Of a DNA stretch of 64,000 bases, positions 24,713-33,379 are shown piece after piece. Positions within the stretch are counted from its first letter, which is position 1, and the number at the start of each line of letters is the position of its first letter. Position numbers and translations under genes: made by a program. The DNA comes from Chitinophagales bacterium (lineage in GTDB: Bacteria; Bacteroidota; Bacteroidia; Chitinophagales; Chitinophagaceae), in contig JAFLBL010000017.1 in the NCBI GenBank assembly GCA_017303855.1, positions 1 to 64,000 on the forward strand. The letters run 5' to 3'. The notes below the pieces were generated by a model. That model did no database searches, was not told where the DNA came from, and saw nothing but the letters and a program-made list of their open reading frames with translations.

Positions 24713-27700
24713 CTATCGACTTTCAACTGTCGCCTCCGTTCCCTCTTCCCAATCTTTATACTCTGGTGTATAGTAGAGGTACACCGTACCTGCTTTCCCT
24801 TTATAGGATCCGGGAATTTCGGCCTTCAGGTCAAGCCCGATTGTTTTGGTTTCTCCCGGGGCAAAGCCCATCCAGTAAAAGACGAGATAATTGTCGAAAA
24901 TTTCGTAATACGCCACTTTCTTTTTTTCTACCAGCTCTTTTAATTGCCAGGGCTGCAGGGATAAACCGGCGGGGATACCAATTTTAGCTATCGTCATTGG
25001 TTGAAGGGTAGAGCGTGTATTTATAACTTCAATATCCATCCTGACGGTTTCCCCCATACTTACCACTGTATCTTTTAACCGGGTATTCAGTTTCAATTCC
25101 GCTTTATCACTGGAAGGCGGGGTGAATGTGCTGTACTCTACTTCCAGGTTATACGGCACCGCATTTTCATTCCGGTTATACTGAATGTTGAACTCATTTT
25201 TTCCGGATTGCAGTAAGCCATTCAGGGAATCATAACTGATCACCCGGTTATTATTGAGTGTGAACTGAACATCCGTTTCGCCGGAGGCATTACCGGCGGC
25301 ACGGCCATAAGCGGTTATGGCTTTCAGGGCGAGTACGGTTGCCTGGGTAGATCCATACCCGTAATAACTTTTTTCGCCCAGTATCTTTGATAATAGTCCT
25401 GCTATACGACCCAGATCAGGACGGGTGGCACGTAAGAGCGCCAATGCGTGCAGTGACCAGGACTCCACCCTAAGGGAGGCTTCCCGTGAGTTGACTACGG
25501 TTGTTTCTGTTTTCAGTTTTTCCGGTGAATCGTTTAAACGGCTCATCAATTGCTGATAACGGACCGGATCCTTCATATTATCAGCTGCCAATGCCATCAG
25601 GGCCAGCTGGTACGCGTCATTGCTTTCCAGTGCTTTTTTTACTCCGGTCGTATACTCGGCTTCGATTTCACCGGTTACTCCGGCTTCGGTAAGTGCATAT
25701 ACTATATACAGGTGCGCAATTTTATTGGGTACAGAAGCAAACTGGTCATAGCCGCGGTTCTGGATTTTAAATCCGCCATTACCGTCTCTCCGGCTCAGCA
25801 GGAATTTACGTGTACGTTGCAGCATTTTCGGATCTACATCAACGAACTCTTTCATATCCGTGAATTCAAGCAAGCCATAAGCGGTAAGCGCTTCATGCGG
25901 CGGCGTATTGCCAAACCATTCAAATCCGTCTTCTTTTGTTTCAAATCCAATCAGCCGTTTGTAACCCCGTTGTATATAGTCAAGGGCCTTTTGTTCAATT
26001 TTTTTAACTGACTTGCCGGACTCTTTCAGGTATTTCAGGATAAAGACATTCGGGTAGGTACTGGAAGATGTCTGTTCAAAACAACCATAGGGTTCGCGGA
26101 GCATGGATTCAATACCGTTCAGTAATTGTCCTTCGAGTGATGTGAACAACTGCAGTTTTGTCTGCAGGGTGCCGGGGATCATTTTACTGACATCGAATAT
26201 GTGCCGGCCGCTGTTGTTGCCGGATAAAACCAGTTTTACAGGGAATCCTTTATCCGTGGCGGCTACAGGCAATACGATCTTCTCATCGCCGAAGTCGCTT
26301 TTAACCTGGAAGCGGACCAGGCCGGAACTGGCCGATACAGCCGTTAAGGGAATCAGTATCCGGATGCTGCTATCGGGTAGCAGGAAACAACTACGTGTAT
26401 ACGATCCTGTTATAAATCCGGCAGGCGCATCCACGTTTATTTGTACGCTGCCGGCTCCGCTGCTGTTGTTTTTAATAACCAGTGGCAGCAGGGCTTTGTC
26501 TCCGGCTGTCAGGCTGGGTGGTATTTTGGCATCCACCTGCAAATGATTTTGTACGCCATAGGTGTTTTCAGTTCTTCCCACAAGACCATTGTACCCGATG
26601 CCTTCCGCAATGGCACGGAAAGTGGTACTGGCATCGGAATTATAGAAACTGACAGTGGCTTTTCCTTCCCTGTCTGTCTGTACAACGGGGTTCCAGTATA
26701 TGGTTTCCCTGAAATCCGTTCTTTCTTCCGTTTTTGTAGTCTGGTAAAGCGGCGCATAGAATTTTCGCACCGGGGAATAACTGGTGCCGCTGGTGGAAAA
26801 GGGCTGACTCGTATAATAATAGCGGTTCCCGAATTTCAGGGCGATGCGTTCCCGCCGGTACTTTTTCGTTTCGATGATGATGGCACCAAAGGCCGCCCTT
26901 GATCCGTATAAAGCCGTGGCACTGCCGTCTTTTAACACGGTGATATTGTCAATATCATGCTGATTCAGTGTATTTATGCTGAGTGCGTCGGAGGGCACTC
27001 CGTTAATGACAAACAAGGGTACATTGTTGCCGGTCAGCGTGGTATTACCACGCAGACGTATATCCGTAGTATTCAGAATATTTGCTGGTTGAGTGATTTG
27101 CAGTCCGGCCACTTTTCCCTGCAACGCATTGGCCAGGTTTTGCTGTCTGAATATTTCGTCGCCTCTGACAATGCTCACAGAGGCGGTTATGTCTTTTTTG
27201 TTTTGAGCGCCATATCCCACTACCACTACTTCACTCAATGCACTGGACTTGTTTTTGGCAGTTATCATCAGCATATCCGGGGACAGGGGTTTGTTTTCTT
27301 TTTTGGCAGGCTGGGGACTAACAGGCCATCCTTCAAAAACACGCGGCGCTGATCCCAGCATATTCAGGGTACGGGTGGTTGCGGGATTATAACCCAGACC
27401 GTTTTGCAAAATCGTAATCTGTACCCGGCCGGATTTATTCAGTGATTGGGCAAACAGGTAATAGTGGCTGTTGGGCTGCAGTTCGGAGAAAAAAAACTGT
27501 CCGTCTTCACCGGTGATATATTCCATTGCTTTGCCCCCCCTTACATTATTCATCAGAAATATTTTTGCCTGTACCGGATTTCCATCCGGGGTTCTGATAA
27601 CGCCGCTTACAATATTATCCTGGTCAGGGAGGTATTTCAGTTTACCCTCCTGTACGATATAATCAATAAAATCAAAATACCGGTACCCGTGTGTAAGCAT

Positions 27701-29221
27701 CAGGAGATCGAGGGCCGCTTTGGCTTTGGGCTCTTCCTTTTTAAAATAGAATTGCGGTTCTTCAATTTTTCCTTTGAGTTCACTGCTCAGCAGCAGCCAG
27801 GAAAGGATATGATCCTGTTTATCGTCCGCGAATGTCCATCGCTTATCATCCACCACGGACAAGGAGAAATTGGAGGGGACGGGTTTGCCTTCCGTATCCG
27901 CCGTGTGAATGGATAATTTCACCTGCTCACGCGGGCCGTAGGATTTTTTATCAAAACTCAGCTGCACATTCAGCTGACGGTCTTCATTCAGGAAAATCAG
28001 CCGTTCGGCCAGCGGTATGTCATTGGCCGCATACAAAGTGAATTGTGCAATACCGGACGGGAATGCGTTTTCGTCAATAACAAGATTGTTTTCTCCTTTG
28101 CGTAAGTTTATTTTTTCTGTATAATAAACGGTATTCCGTACGGTAGCGCGTAGCTGCACAGGCATACTTACGGCGCTGTTCAGCAACACAGCAATTTTAT
28201 TGTTTTGTTTTTCCAGATGCAGCAGCACGCCAGACGCCGCGGCTGCGGGAAGTGCATAGACCGCCGTGATCCCGGCAGGCGATGTAATTACCGCCTGGTA
28301 CTGATGTCCGGCACCGGGTGTGAACCGGAACTTTCCCATCCCAAAATAAAAGGAACTGAAAGAAGCTACGGTACGTCCGGCTTCATCCCGTACTTCGCCT
28401 TTTATATCGGCGGCTTTGCCATTTTCATTTACCGCTTTGAACGCAACCTGGCTTTCCAGTCCGGCTACCAGTGTGCCACCTTCCGGCATAAATTGAAGAT
28501 CAATATGGTTGAGTACAATGGGGATACTCCGGGAAATGGATTCGGTGTAGGATTCATACAGGATGGTAACAGTGAGCAAACCGTCATTGACAGTAAGGCT
28601 GGCCGGTAATGTGAAATTTATTTTTGCTTTGCCAGCCGCATCGGTCGTAAAGGGATTTGTTGCTATCGCCGTTCCCCCGATATAAACAGTAAATTTTCCG
28701 ACGTAATTCCTGATTGGTTCATCCATCAGGTTGCGCATGGAAAACGCGGCGGTAACCGCATCGCCCGGACCATATCCTTTTTCCGGAAAATCCAGTTTCA
28801 TGAGGATGCGGGGAGCCAGCACTTTTTGCAGGGTAACTTCTTTTACAAAAAAGAGGCTTTCTTTTTCATTCTGCATCCAGTTGGTATAGGCCCTGATTTT
28901 ATAAATACCGCCAACTGCCTCCGGGGCAAATACAAAACTACCTTCCGCATAGCCGTCTGTTACCGAAAATTTTGCTTTTTCAACCACGGTTCCTGAAGGA
29001 CTGATCAGTTCCGCATATACCACATTACTTATACGGGATGGCGTGTTGTCTTCGCCACGTACCACATAGGCTTTGAAGTACACCACTTCATTGTTGCTAT
29101 AGAAGCAGTGATTGGTTTGTATATACAGTTTTTCTTTTCGGGAAGCATAATCCTGGGCGGATAATTCCGGCGTCACAAAGAACAGGATGAACAGCCAGCA
29201 GGCAGCGAATATTTTTTTCAT
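24713..29221 (-). CDS. alpha-2-macroglobulin-like thioester protein with an inserted SusC-type TonB plug domain
   Basis: A 1502-residue exported protein. The ATG at 29219-29221 precedes a clear signal peptide (residues 1-21, cleavage near LSAQD); a longer frame to 29371 runs into the upstream gene. Order: MG2-like strands with LYIQTNHCFYSNNEVVYFKA (about 33-52), further macroglobulin domains, a carboxypeptidase-regulatory-like domain (about 560-640), a SusC-like plug (about 655-790; starts EVVVVGYGAQNKKD, has RLRGNTTLTGNNVPLFVING and ends GAIIIETKKY), the A2M domain (TTFRAIAEGIGYNGLVG), and the thioester domain with YGCFEQTSSS, giving Cys1047-x-Glu-Gln1050. A2M proteins trap proteases. It starts four bases after a plug-less SusC barrel gene, so the pair may form one complex (inference). 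Confidence 0.85.
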   Translation of the reverse strand: MKKIFAACWLFILFFVTPELSAQDYASRKEKLYIQTNHCFYSNNEVVYFKAYVVRGEDNTPSRISNVVYAELISPSGTVVEKAKFSVTDGYAEGSFVFAPEAVGGIYKIRAYTNWMQNEKESLFFVKEVTLQKVLAPRILMKLDFPEKGYGPGDAVTAAFSMRNLMDEPIRNYVGKFTVYIGGTAIATNPFTTDAAGKAKINFTLPASLTVNDGLLTVTILYESYTESISRSIPIVLNHIDLQFMPEGGTLVAGLESQVAFKAVNENGKAADIKGEVRDEAGRTVASFSSFYFGMGKFRFTPGAGHQYQAVITSPAGITAVYALPAAAASGVLLHLEKQNNKIAVLLNSAVSMPVQLRATVRNTVYYTEKINLRKGENNLVIDENAFPSGIAQFTLYAANDIPLAERLIFLNEDRQLNVQLSFDKKSYGPREQVKLSIHTADTEGKPVPSNFSLSVVDDKRWTFADDKQDHILSWLLLSSELKGKIEEPQFYFKKEEPKAKAALDLLMLTHGYRYFDFIDYIVQEGKLKYLPDQDNIVSGVIRTPDGNPVQAKIFLMNNVRGGKAMEYITGEDGQFFFSELQPNSHYYLFAQSLNKSGRVQITILQNGLGYNPATTRTLNMLGSAPRVFEGWPVSPQPAKKENKPLSPDMLMITAKNKSSALSEVVVVGYGAQNKKDITASVSIVRGDEIFRQQNLANALQGKVAGLQITQPANILNTTDIRLRGNTTLTGNNVPLFVINGVPSDALSINTLNQHDIDNITVLKDGSATALYGSRAAFGAIIIETKKYRRERIALKFGNRYYYTSQPFSTSGTSYSPVRKFYAPLYQTTKTEERTDFRETIYWNPVVQTDREGKATVSFYNSDASTTFRAIAEGIGYNGLVGRTENTYGVQNHLQVDAKIPPSLTAGDKALLPLVIKNNSSGAGSVQINVDAPAGFITGSYTRSCFLLPDSSIRILIPLTAVSASSGLVRFQVKSDFGDEKIVLPVAATDKGFPVKLVLSGNNSGRHIFDVSKMIPGTLQTKLQLFTSLEGQLLNGIESMLREPYGCFEQTSSSTYPNVFILKYLKESGKSVKKIEQKALDYIQRGYKRLIGFETKEDGFEWFGNTPPHEALTAYGLLEFTDMKEFVDVDPKMLQRTRKFLLSRRDGNGGFKIQNRGYDQFASVPNKIAHLYIVYALTEAGVTGEIEAEYTTGVKKALESNDAYQLALMALAADNMKDPVRYQQLMSRLNDSPEKLKTETTVVNSREASLRVESWSLHALALLRATRPDLGRIAGLLSKILGEKSYYGYGSTQATVLALKAITAYGRAAGNASGETDVQFTLNNNRVISYDSLNGLLQSGKNEFNIQYNRNENAVPYNLEVEYSTFTPPSSDKAELKLNTRLKDTVVSMGETVRMDIEVINTRSTLQPMTIAKIGIPAGLSLQPWQLKELVEKKKVAYYEIFDNYLVFYWMGFAPGETKTIGLDLKAEIPGSYKGKAGTVYLYYTPEYKDWEEGTEATVESR

Positions 29222-29225
29222 TGCA

Positions 29226-31772
29226 TTAAAATTGAAGTGCCATTGTAATACCTGCGGAACGTTGTGCAGGCAGGTTAAAAAAATCAAGTCCCTGGGTGCC
29301 GGACTGATCATACAGCTGTTGATTGGTATCCACCCCTTCGTAAGGAGACCAGAGCAGCAAATTGGTGACATAGAGGGTGAAGCTCAGTTGTTGCAGCGGG
29401 CGGTTGATAACCGGTTTCCAGGAAAGACTGAGTGAACTGATGCGAAGCATATCACCCTGCTGAATATAGTCTTCCGTTACTCCGGTTGGTCCATACCGTA
29501 CCCATTTGTTTTGCGAAAAAGGCAGAGCGGGATCATAAAAACTGACCGGGATTGTATTATGACTGCCATTGGCCATAATACCGGGAAATACATAATTACT
29601 GATGGTACGCTGTTCAGCCGTTCCCGCAGAGCGTCCATAATAGTCGAGCATGGCTTCGGTGCCGTTCCAGCATTCACCTCCTTTTTTCCACTCAATGTCA
29701 AGCAGCAGGTCCCATGTTTTATACCGGAGCTTATGAGACATTTTCATGATAAAATCCGGGAGTGTATTACCCAAAACGGATAACTGATTATCCGCAACCG
29801 GAAATCCGTCGTTGCCAATCATTATTTTCTGATCTGCATTGCGCAACCAACGGTTTCCGAGGATGACGCCAAGTGGCTCCCCTTTTACCAGGGCGGTATG
29901 AACGGTACTGAAACCGGCCATCGGCTGTTGTTCAAATCCCGGCGCCACCGATGTTATTTTACTGGTATAGCTTACAAAGCTGAGCAGACTGTTATAAGAG
30001 AGTTTGTTTTTATCATAAGAATACTGGTTGTATTCCGCCTGCAGTTCAATGCCCCGTTTATAATGCCCGGCCATATTGGCCAGCATCACTATATTGTTTT
30101 GTATCCAGGGAAAAACGTCATGCCGTATCTGCCGGTTGAACCAGTGTCCGCTAAGATTGAACTTGTTCGCGAGGTTACACTCGAAGCCAGCCTGGAATTC
30201 GCGGTGCTCCACAGGTTTTATTCCGGCAAAGCTGTTTACTTCCGCCACCGGGTTGTAACGCAGGGCCGATGCCGGATCATACTGGAGCAGGGCTACCGAA
30301 GCAAGGCTCCGGCTTATGGGCAATTCGCTGTTAAACCGGTTATAGGATGCTGTTAGTTTCAGGCTCAGGTTATCAACGCCGAACAGTTCACTAAACCGGT
30401 GAAAAGCGGATACCTGCGGGAGCCAGTAATTTTTCTGACTGGTAGTGGACGTAAAAAATTTATAGACCAGTCCGGCCCCGGTTTCATGGTTATAGCCCCG
30501 GTGTACGGGATTGAAGCTGAGCGAGAGATCATGCGATGCACGCTGATACCGGTAGGCCGGGTGTGAAGGACCGTACTGAATATCCGTGTGTTGATGGGCA
30601 TAGCTATAATTCAGACTGGCCGTACCGGTGTAATGATAATCACCAAAATTTGTATTGTAACTGATCGTTGTCTGAAGGCTGTGGTTTTTATCGAGTTGAA
30701 TACGGGTTTGATTCAACCCGGCGGGAAAGAATGCCGTACCGGCTTCCAACGACTCACGGCTGATCTGTTGTTTATTTTCATAGGCATGTCCGGTTTTGAT
30801 CCGGAACCGGTTCAGCCGGATATCAGCGGTTACCGAACTGGTATTTTGTTTTCTTGTAAAACCATGCTCCGGATTCTCCAGTTGAAAAAACGGGTTATTG
30901 GCTTCATTGCTGTAACTGCGCTGGCCGGTGTTTAGCCGGGATGCCTGCTCATTGGAAAAACTGGCTGGTGTTAAGAGGCTGTTCTGATATATCCTGTTCA
31001 GTAATCCGCTCCGGTTACTCTGATCGAAATATTCTTTTCTGAAATTATACTGACTGCTGAGTACCAGTTTATTTATTGTCGCGTCTGCCGTTGCCGTATA
31101 GTAGTGGCTTTTATTCCGGTTTTGCTGAATAAATATTTTTTCACGTGTTTGCCCGGTCTTGAATCCTACCGCAATCATATTTCCCCATTGGCTGGGGTAT
31201 TTTGCACTTAGTATCAGGTTATTGGCCATCAGCGAGGCGGGCCTGAGCATATTGTTCGTATAGGCAATCGCGGGTTTTCCATTGCCGGTACCGGTTGTTA
31301 CCAGTTTTCCGTTGATGTCATAATTATAAGGACTGCCGTCAAATTCCAGCAGTCGCAAAGACGGCCCAAAACTGAATAACTCATTTGTTTCCGGACCCTG
31401 CCATTTCAATTGACCGTTAACGGTACGTCCCTGCGCATACTCCTGTTGCAGGGAAGGTAGGCGGTTATACCGTTGTAGTTCGGCAGTGGTACTGAAGCTT
31501 CCGCCGATGAGTATATTTTTTTGCGGGCCACCCTGCAGTTGAAGTACGTTGTTTCTTCCGATCTGTATACGCCGGACTGTATAATTATTATAATATATAT
31601 AACCAGGAGACAGGAGTTTTGCTGTCCGCATACTGTTACTGGAGTCGGTAATAATTTGTCCTGAACTGTCTTTCCGGATCAGGGCGAGATAATCGGCCGA
31701 ATAAACCGGCCTCACTTCCTGTGCGGACATAAGGGCAGGGTGCAGGCATCCTGCCAGCAGTATTCGTTTCAT
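29226..31772 (-). CDS. SusC-like TonB-linked outer-membrane barrel protein lacking a plug domain
   Basis: An 848-residue protein with a short signal peptide (residues 1-17, ending LMSAQE). After about 130 residues it becomes a run of amphipathic beta strands with many aromatic residues, typical of the SusC/RagA 22-strand barrel; the C-terminus has LSFTLYVTNLLLWSPYEGVD and ends in a beta signal with terminal Phe (ITMALQF). The N-terminal carboxypeptidase-like and plug domains of SusC (about 220 residues with VVVxGYGxQ and RGxxS motifs) are absent. The next gene, four bases later, carries exactly such a plug. Start at 31772 was chosen for its signal peptide over a longer frame with hydrophobic but unlike sequence. 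Confidence 0.82.
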   Translation of the reverse strand: MKRILLAGCLHPALMSAQEVRPVYSADYLALIRKDSSGQIITDSSNSMRTAKLLSPGYIYYNNYTVRRIQIGRNNVLQLQGGPQKNILIGGSFSTTAELQRYNRLPSLQQEYAQGRTVNGQLKWQGPETNELFSFGPSLRLLEFDGSPYNYDINGKLVTTGTGNGKPAIAYTNNMLRPASLMANNLILSAKYPSQWGNMIAVGFKTGQTREKIFIQQNRNKSHYYTATADATINKLVLSSQYNFRKEYFDQSNRSGLLNRIYQNSLLTPASFSNEQASRLNTGQRSYSNEANNPFFQLENPEHGFTRKQNTSSVTADIRLNRFRIKTGHAYENKQQISRESLEAGTAFFPAGLNQTRIQLDKNHSLQTTISYNTNFGDYHYTGTASLNYSYAHQHTDIQYGPSHPAYRYQRASHDLSLSFNPVHRGYNHETGAGLVYKFFTSTTSQKNYWLPQVSAFHRFSELFGVDNLSLKLTASYNRFNSELPISRSLASVALLQYDPASALRYNPVAEVNSFAGIKPVEHREFQAGFECNLANKFNLSGHWFNRQIRHDVFPWIQNNIVMLANMAGHYKRGIELQAEYNQYSYDKNKLSYNSLLSFVSYTSKITSVAPGFEQQPMAGFSTVHTALVKGEPLGVILGNRWLRNADQKIMIGNDGFPVADNQLSVLGNTLPDFIMKMSHKLRYKTWDLLLDIEWKKGGECWNGTEAMLDYYGRSAGTAEQRTISNYVFPGIMANGSHNTIPVSFYDPALPFSQNKWVRYGPTGVTEDYIQQGDMLRISSLSLSWKPVINRPLQQLSFTLYVTNLLLWSPYEGVDTNQQLYDQSGTQGLDFFNLPAQRSAGITMALQF

Positions 31773-32086
31773 AATCCTGGTTTTGGCGTGAATTATTTCA
31801 CTATTCGTTAACAGGATGCGGGGTAAAATGGAATTACATAAGGGAGAAAGAAACAAGAACCAAGATGCCAGGATGCCAAAAAAGGACCAAGAATCAAGAA
31901 GCCAAAAAAGAATCAAAAATTAAAGGCGGTCCTGGTCAGCAGGATCGTTATGAGCATCGTAGAAAAAGTTTGGGGAATACGGCTAACCCGTATGTAAGGC
32001 CGGGTATGAGGAGCTTTACAGGAATATGCATCAGAATAATATGAGATAAAAGAAAAGAGAACAGAAGGAGAGAAAAAAAGCAGTAT
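31773..32086. other. intergenic region with degenerate AAGAACCAAGATGCC-type repeats
   Basis: No gene is supported. From about 31850 to 31925 the DNA consists of related words (AAGAACCAAGATGCCAGG, CCAAAAAAGGACCAAG, CAAGAAGCCAAAAAAG). No promoter for the receptor operon could be fixed. Confidence 0.4.
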
Positions 32087-32434
32087 TCAGGTCTTTGTTT
32101 TCCTGGCTCTTCTTCTGCCAAGTGTTTTCTTGAGCCGCTCACTCAGCCGGTCAATACCCGTTTGTATACTGGCGTCAATTTTTTCCCCGGCATAGCCGGT
32201 GAGGCGTTTACTGAGATAGGCGGCACCCACGTTTACCAGTCCGCTGACAAGACCTGATTCTCCGGTCTTTTCCTGTGTATATTCATTCAGTTTATTGCGC
32301 AGAAAATTGCCGGGCTTCAGGTCATGCTTCAATCCGTCCCAGGAATCTTTTAGTTTTTTTTCCTGTTCAAGCTGTTGCACGCGGAGCCGGAGTTTTTCCC
32401 GTTCAATATCCTGTATGCGTTTAATTTTTTTCAT
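32087..32434 (-). CDS. hypothetical protein, third gene of a YtxH/holin-like cluster
   Basis: About 115 residues, not recognised. The N-terminal third is a charged coiled coil (IQDIEREKLRLRVQQLEQEK), the middle has a small helical segment (GLVSGLVNVGAAYLSKRL) and the end is Arg/Lys-rich (RRRARKTK). The start at 32434 lies inside the end of the preceding holin-like gene; an ATG six codons further upstream also exists. Such a gene commonly follows YtxH and holin-like genes in Bacteroidota, similar in layout to the E. coli yqjCDEK stress cluster (comparison from memory). Confidence 0.7.
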   Translation of the reverse strand: MKKIKRIQDIEREKLRLRVQQLEQEKKLKDSWDGLKHDLKPGNFLRNKLNEYTQEKTGESGLVSGLVNVGAAYLSKRLTGYAGEKIDASIQTGIDRLSERLKKTLGRRRARKTKT

Positions 32435-32786
32435 CGGTTTCCTCGTTTTCAAACAGGGCTTCGATCAGGGTATTCATAATAGGGATACGAAACAGCCGGT
32501 CTCTTGCAAACCAGAGTACCAGGCCGAGCAGTAAAACAAAGCCTGCCACGATCAGGAATCCCAGCCAGAGACTGCCCAGCCATTGCCCGATCAACAGGGC
32601 AGCGGCCACACAGAGCAGGGTCAGCATTAAAAAGAACACCAGGGCTGCCAGCAGCATAGCTATCAGGGTAGCGGCTACATTCGATACTTTTTCCGCTACT
32701 GACAACTTTGCCTGCGATACCCTGGTGTTGACATACGCTTTGAGCTGTTCGGCTAACGATTCAAATTTGCTGAATTCTTCTGACAT
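32421..32786 (-). CDS. phage-holin-like membrane protein (YqjE/Actinobacteria holin-X type)
   Basis: A 121-residue protein with an N-terminal amphipathic helix (FESLAEQLKAYVNTRVSQAK) and two membrane helices at about 36-62 and 70-92, joined by a short Gly/Ser-Leu loop. This is the pattern of the YqjE (putative actinobacterial holin-X, holin superfamily III) group. The name reflects fold similarity only; it is not a phage gene here. It lies in a three-gene minus-strand unit between the YtxH protein and a coiled-coil protein. Confidence 0.8.
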   Translation of the reverse strand: MSEEFSKFESLAEQLKAYVNTRVSQAKLSVAEKVSNVAATLIAMLLAALVFFLMLTLLCVAAALLIGQWLGSLWLGFLIVAGFVLLLGLVLWFARDRLFRIPIMNTLIEALFENEETDEKN

Positions 32787-32813
32787 ATTGAGGTTGATTA
32801 GGCGGTAGTACTG

Positions 32814-33038
32814 TCAGATCACTTCTTCCAGCTCACCATTTACCCGGCTCAGGTGCTCTTCCATTTTCTCCTTACCGTTTTTTACTTTCCGTTTCAACTG
32901 GTCGGTGAACTTTTTACCACTCTCGGCAATTTTTTTCCGGGTGTTTTCGCCTTTGTCAGGGGCAAATAACACACCCACTAAACCACCAATGGCCAATCCG
33001 GCTCCCAGCGCAATCAGGACTTTAGATGTGTTTTTCAT
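32814..33038 (-). CDS. YtxH domain-containing protein
   Basis: A 74-residue protein. Residues 5-28 form one membrane helix with the glycine pattern LIALGAGLAIGGLVGVLFAPD, followed by the conserved K-G-E-N-T-R-K-K-I motif and a charged amphipathic helix. This is the usual YtxH form, often induced by general stress. It is the first gene of the three-gene unit; the 341 bases upstream hold no gene. Confidence 0.9.
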   Translation of the reverse strand: MKNTSKVLIALGAGLAIGGLVGVLFAPDKGENTRKKIAESGKKFTDQLKRKVKNGKEKMEEHLSRVNGELEEVI

Positions 33039-33379
33039 TGTTTTTAATTTGCAATTAAGAATCCGTTCTGTTTACTCCTAATGTAAAACATAAACCGGGC
33101 CAGAACAATGAGGTACTTCATACCAGCGCTTGAGCATCGTCAAGCAAACCGGGGAGTGAGCGGAAGGATATTACGGGATGTTTTGAATGAGTTGTGAGTT
33201 GTGGGTTGTGAGATGTGAGGTGCCAGGTGCCAGGTGTGAGGTGTGAGGTGCCGGGTCCCGACTACTATCTACTATCTGCTAACTACTATCTAACTTCTGC
33301 CTTTCTGTCCGTCTCTTCCGATTGGCCTGATCTTGGTACATTCGCGTCCACCATTCATAACTGACAAATTTTACAATTT
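33039..33379. other. divergent intergenic region with short degenerate repeats, upstream of htpG
   Basis: No gene is visible. From 33187 to 33300 it holds repeated words such as GAGTTGTGAGTTGTGGG, GGTGCCAGGTGCCAGGTGTG and ACTACTATCTACTATCTGC. The GGTGCCAGGTGTGAGG family also occurs in reverse orientation at about 47860-47900. A weak -7-like TACATTCG (33337-33344) precedes htpG but lacks a partner box. Confidence 0.45.
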
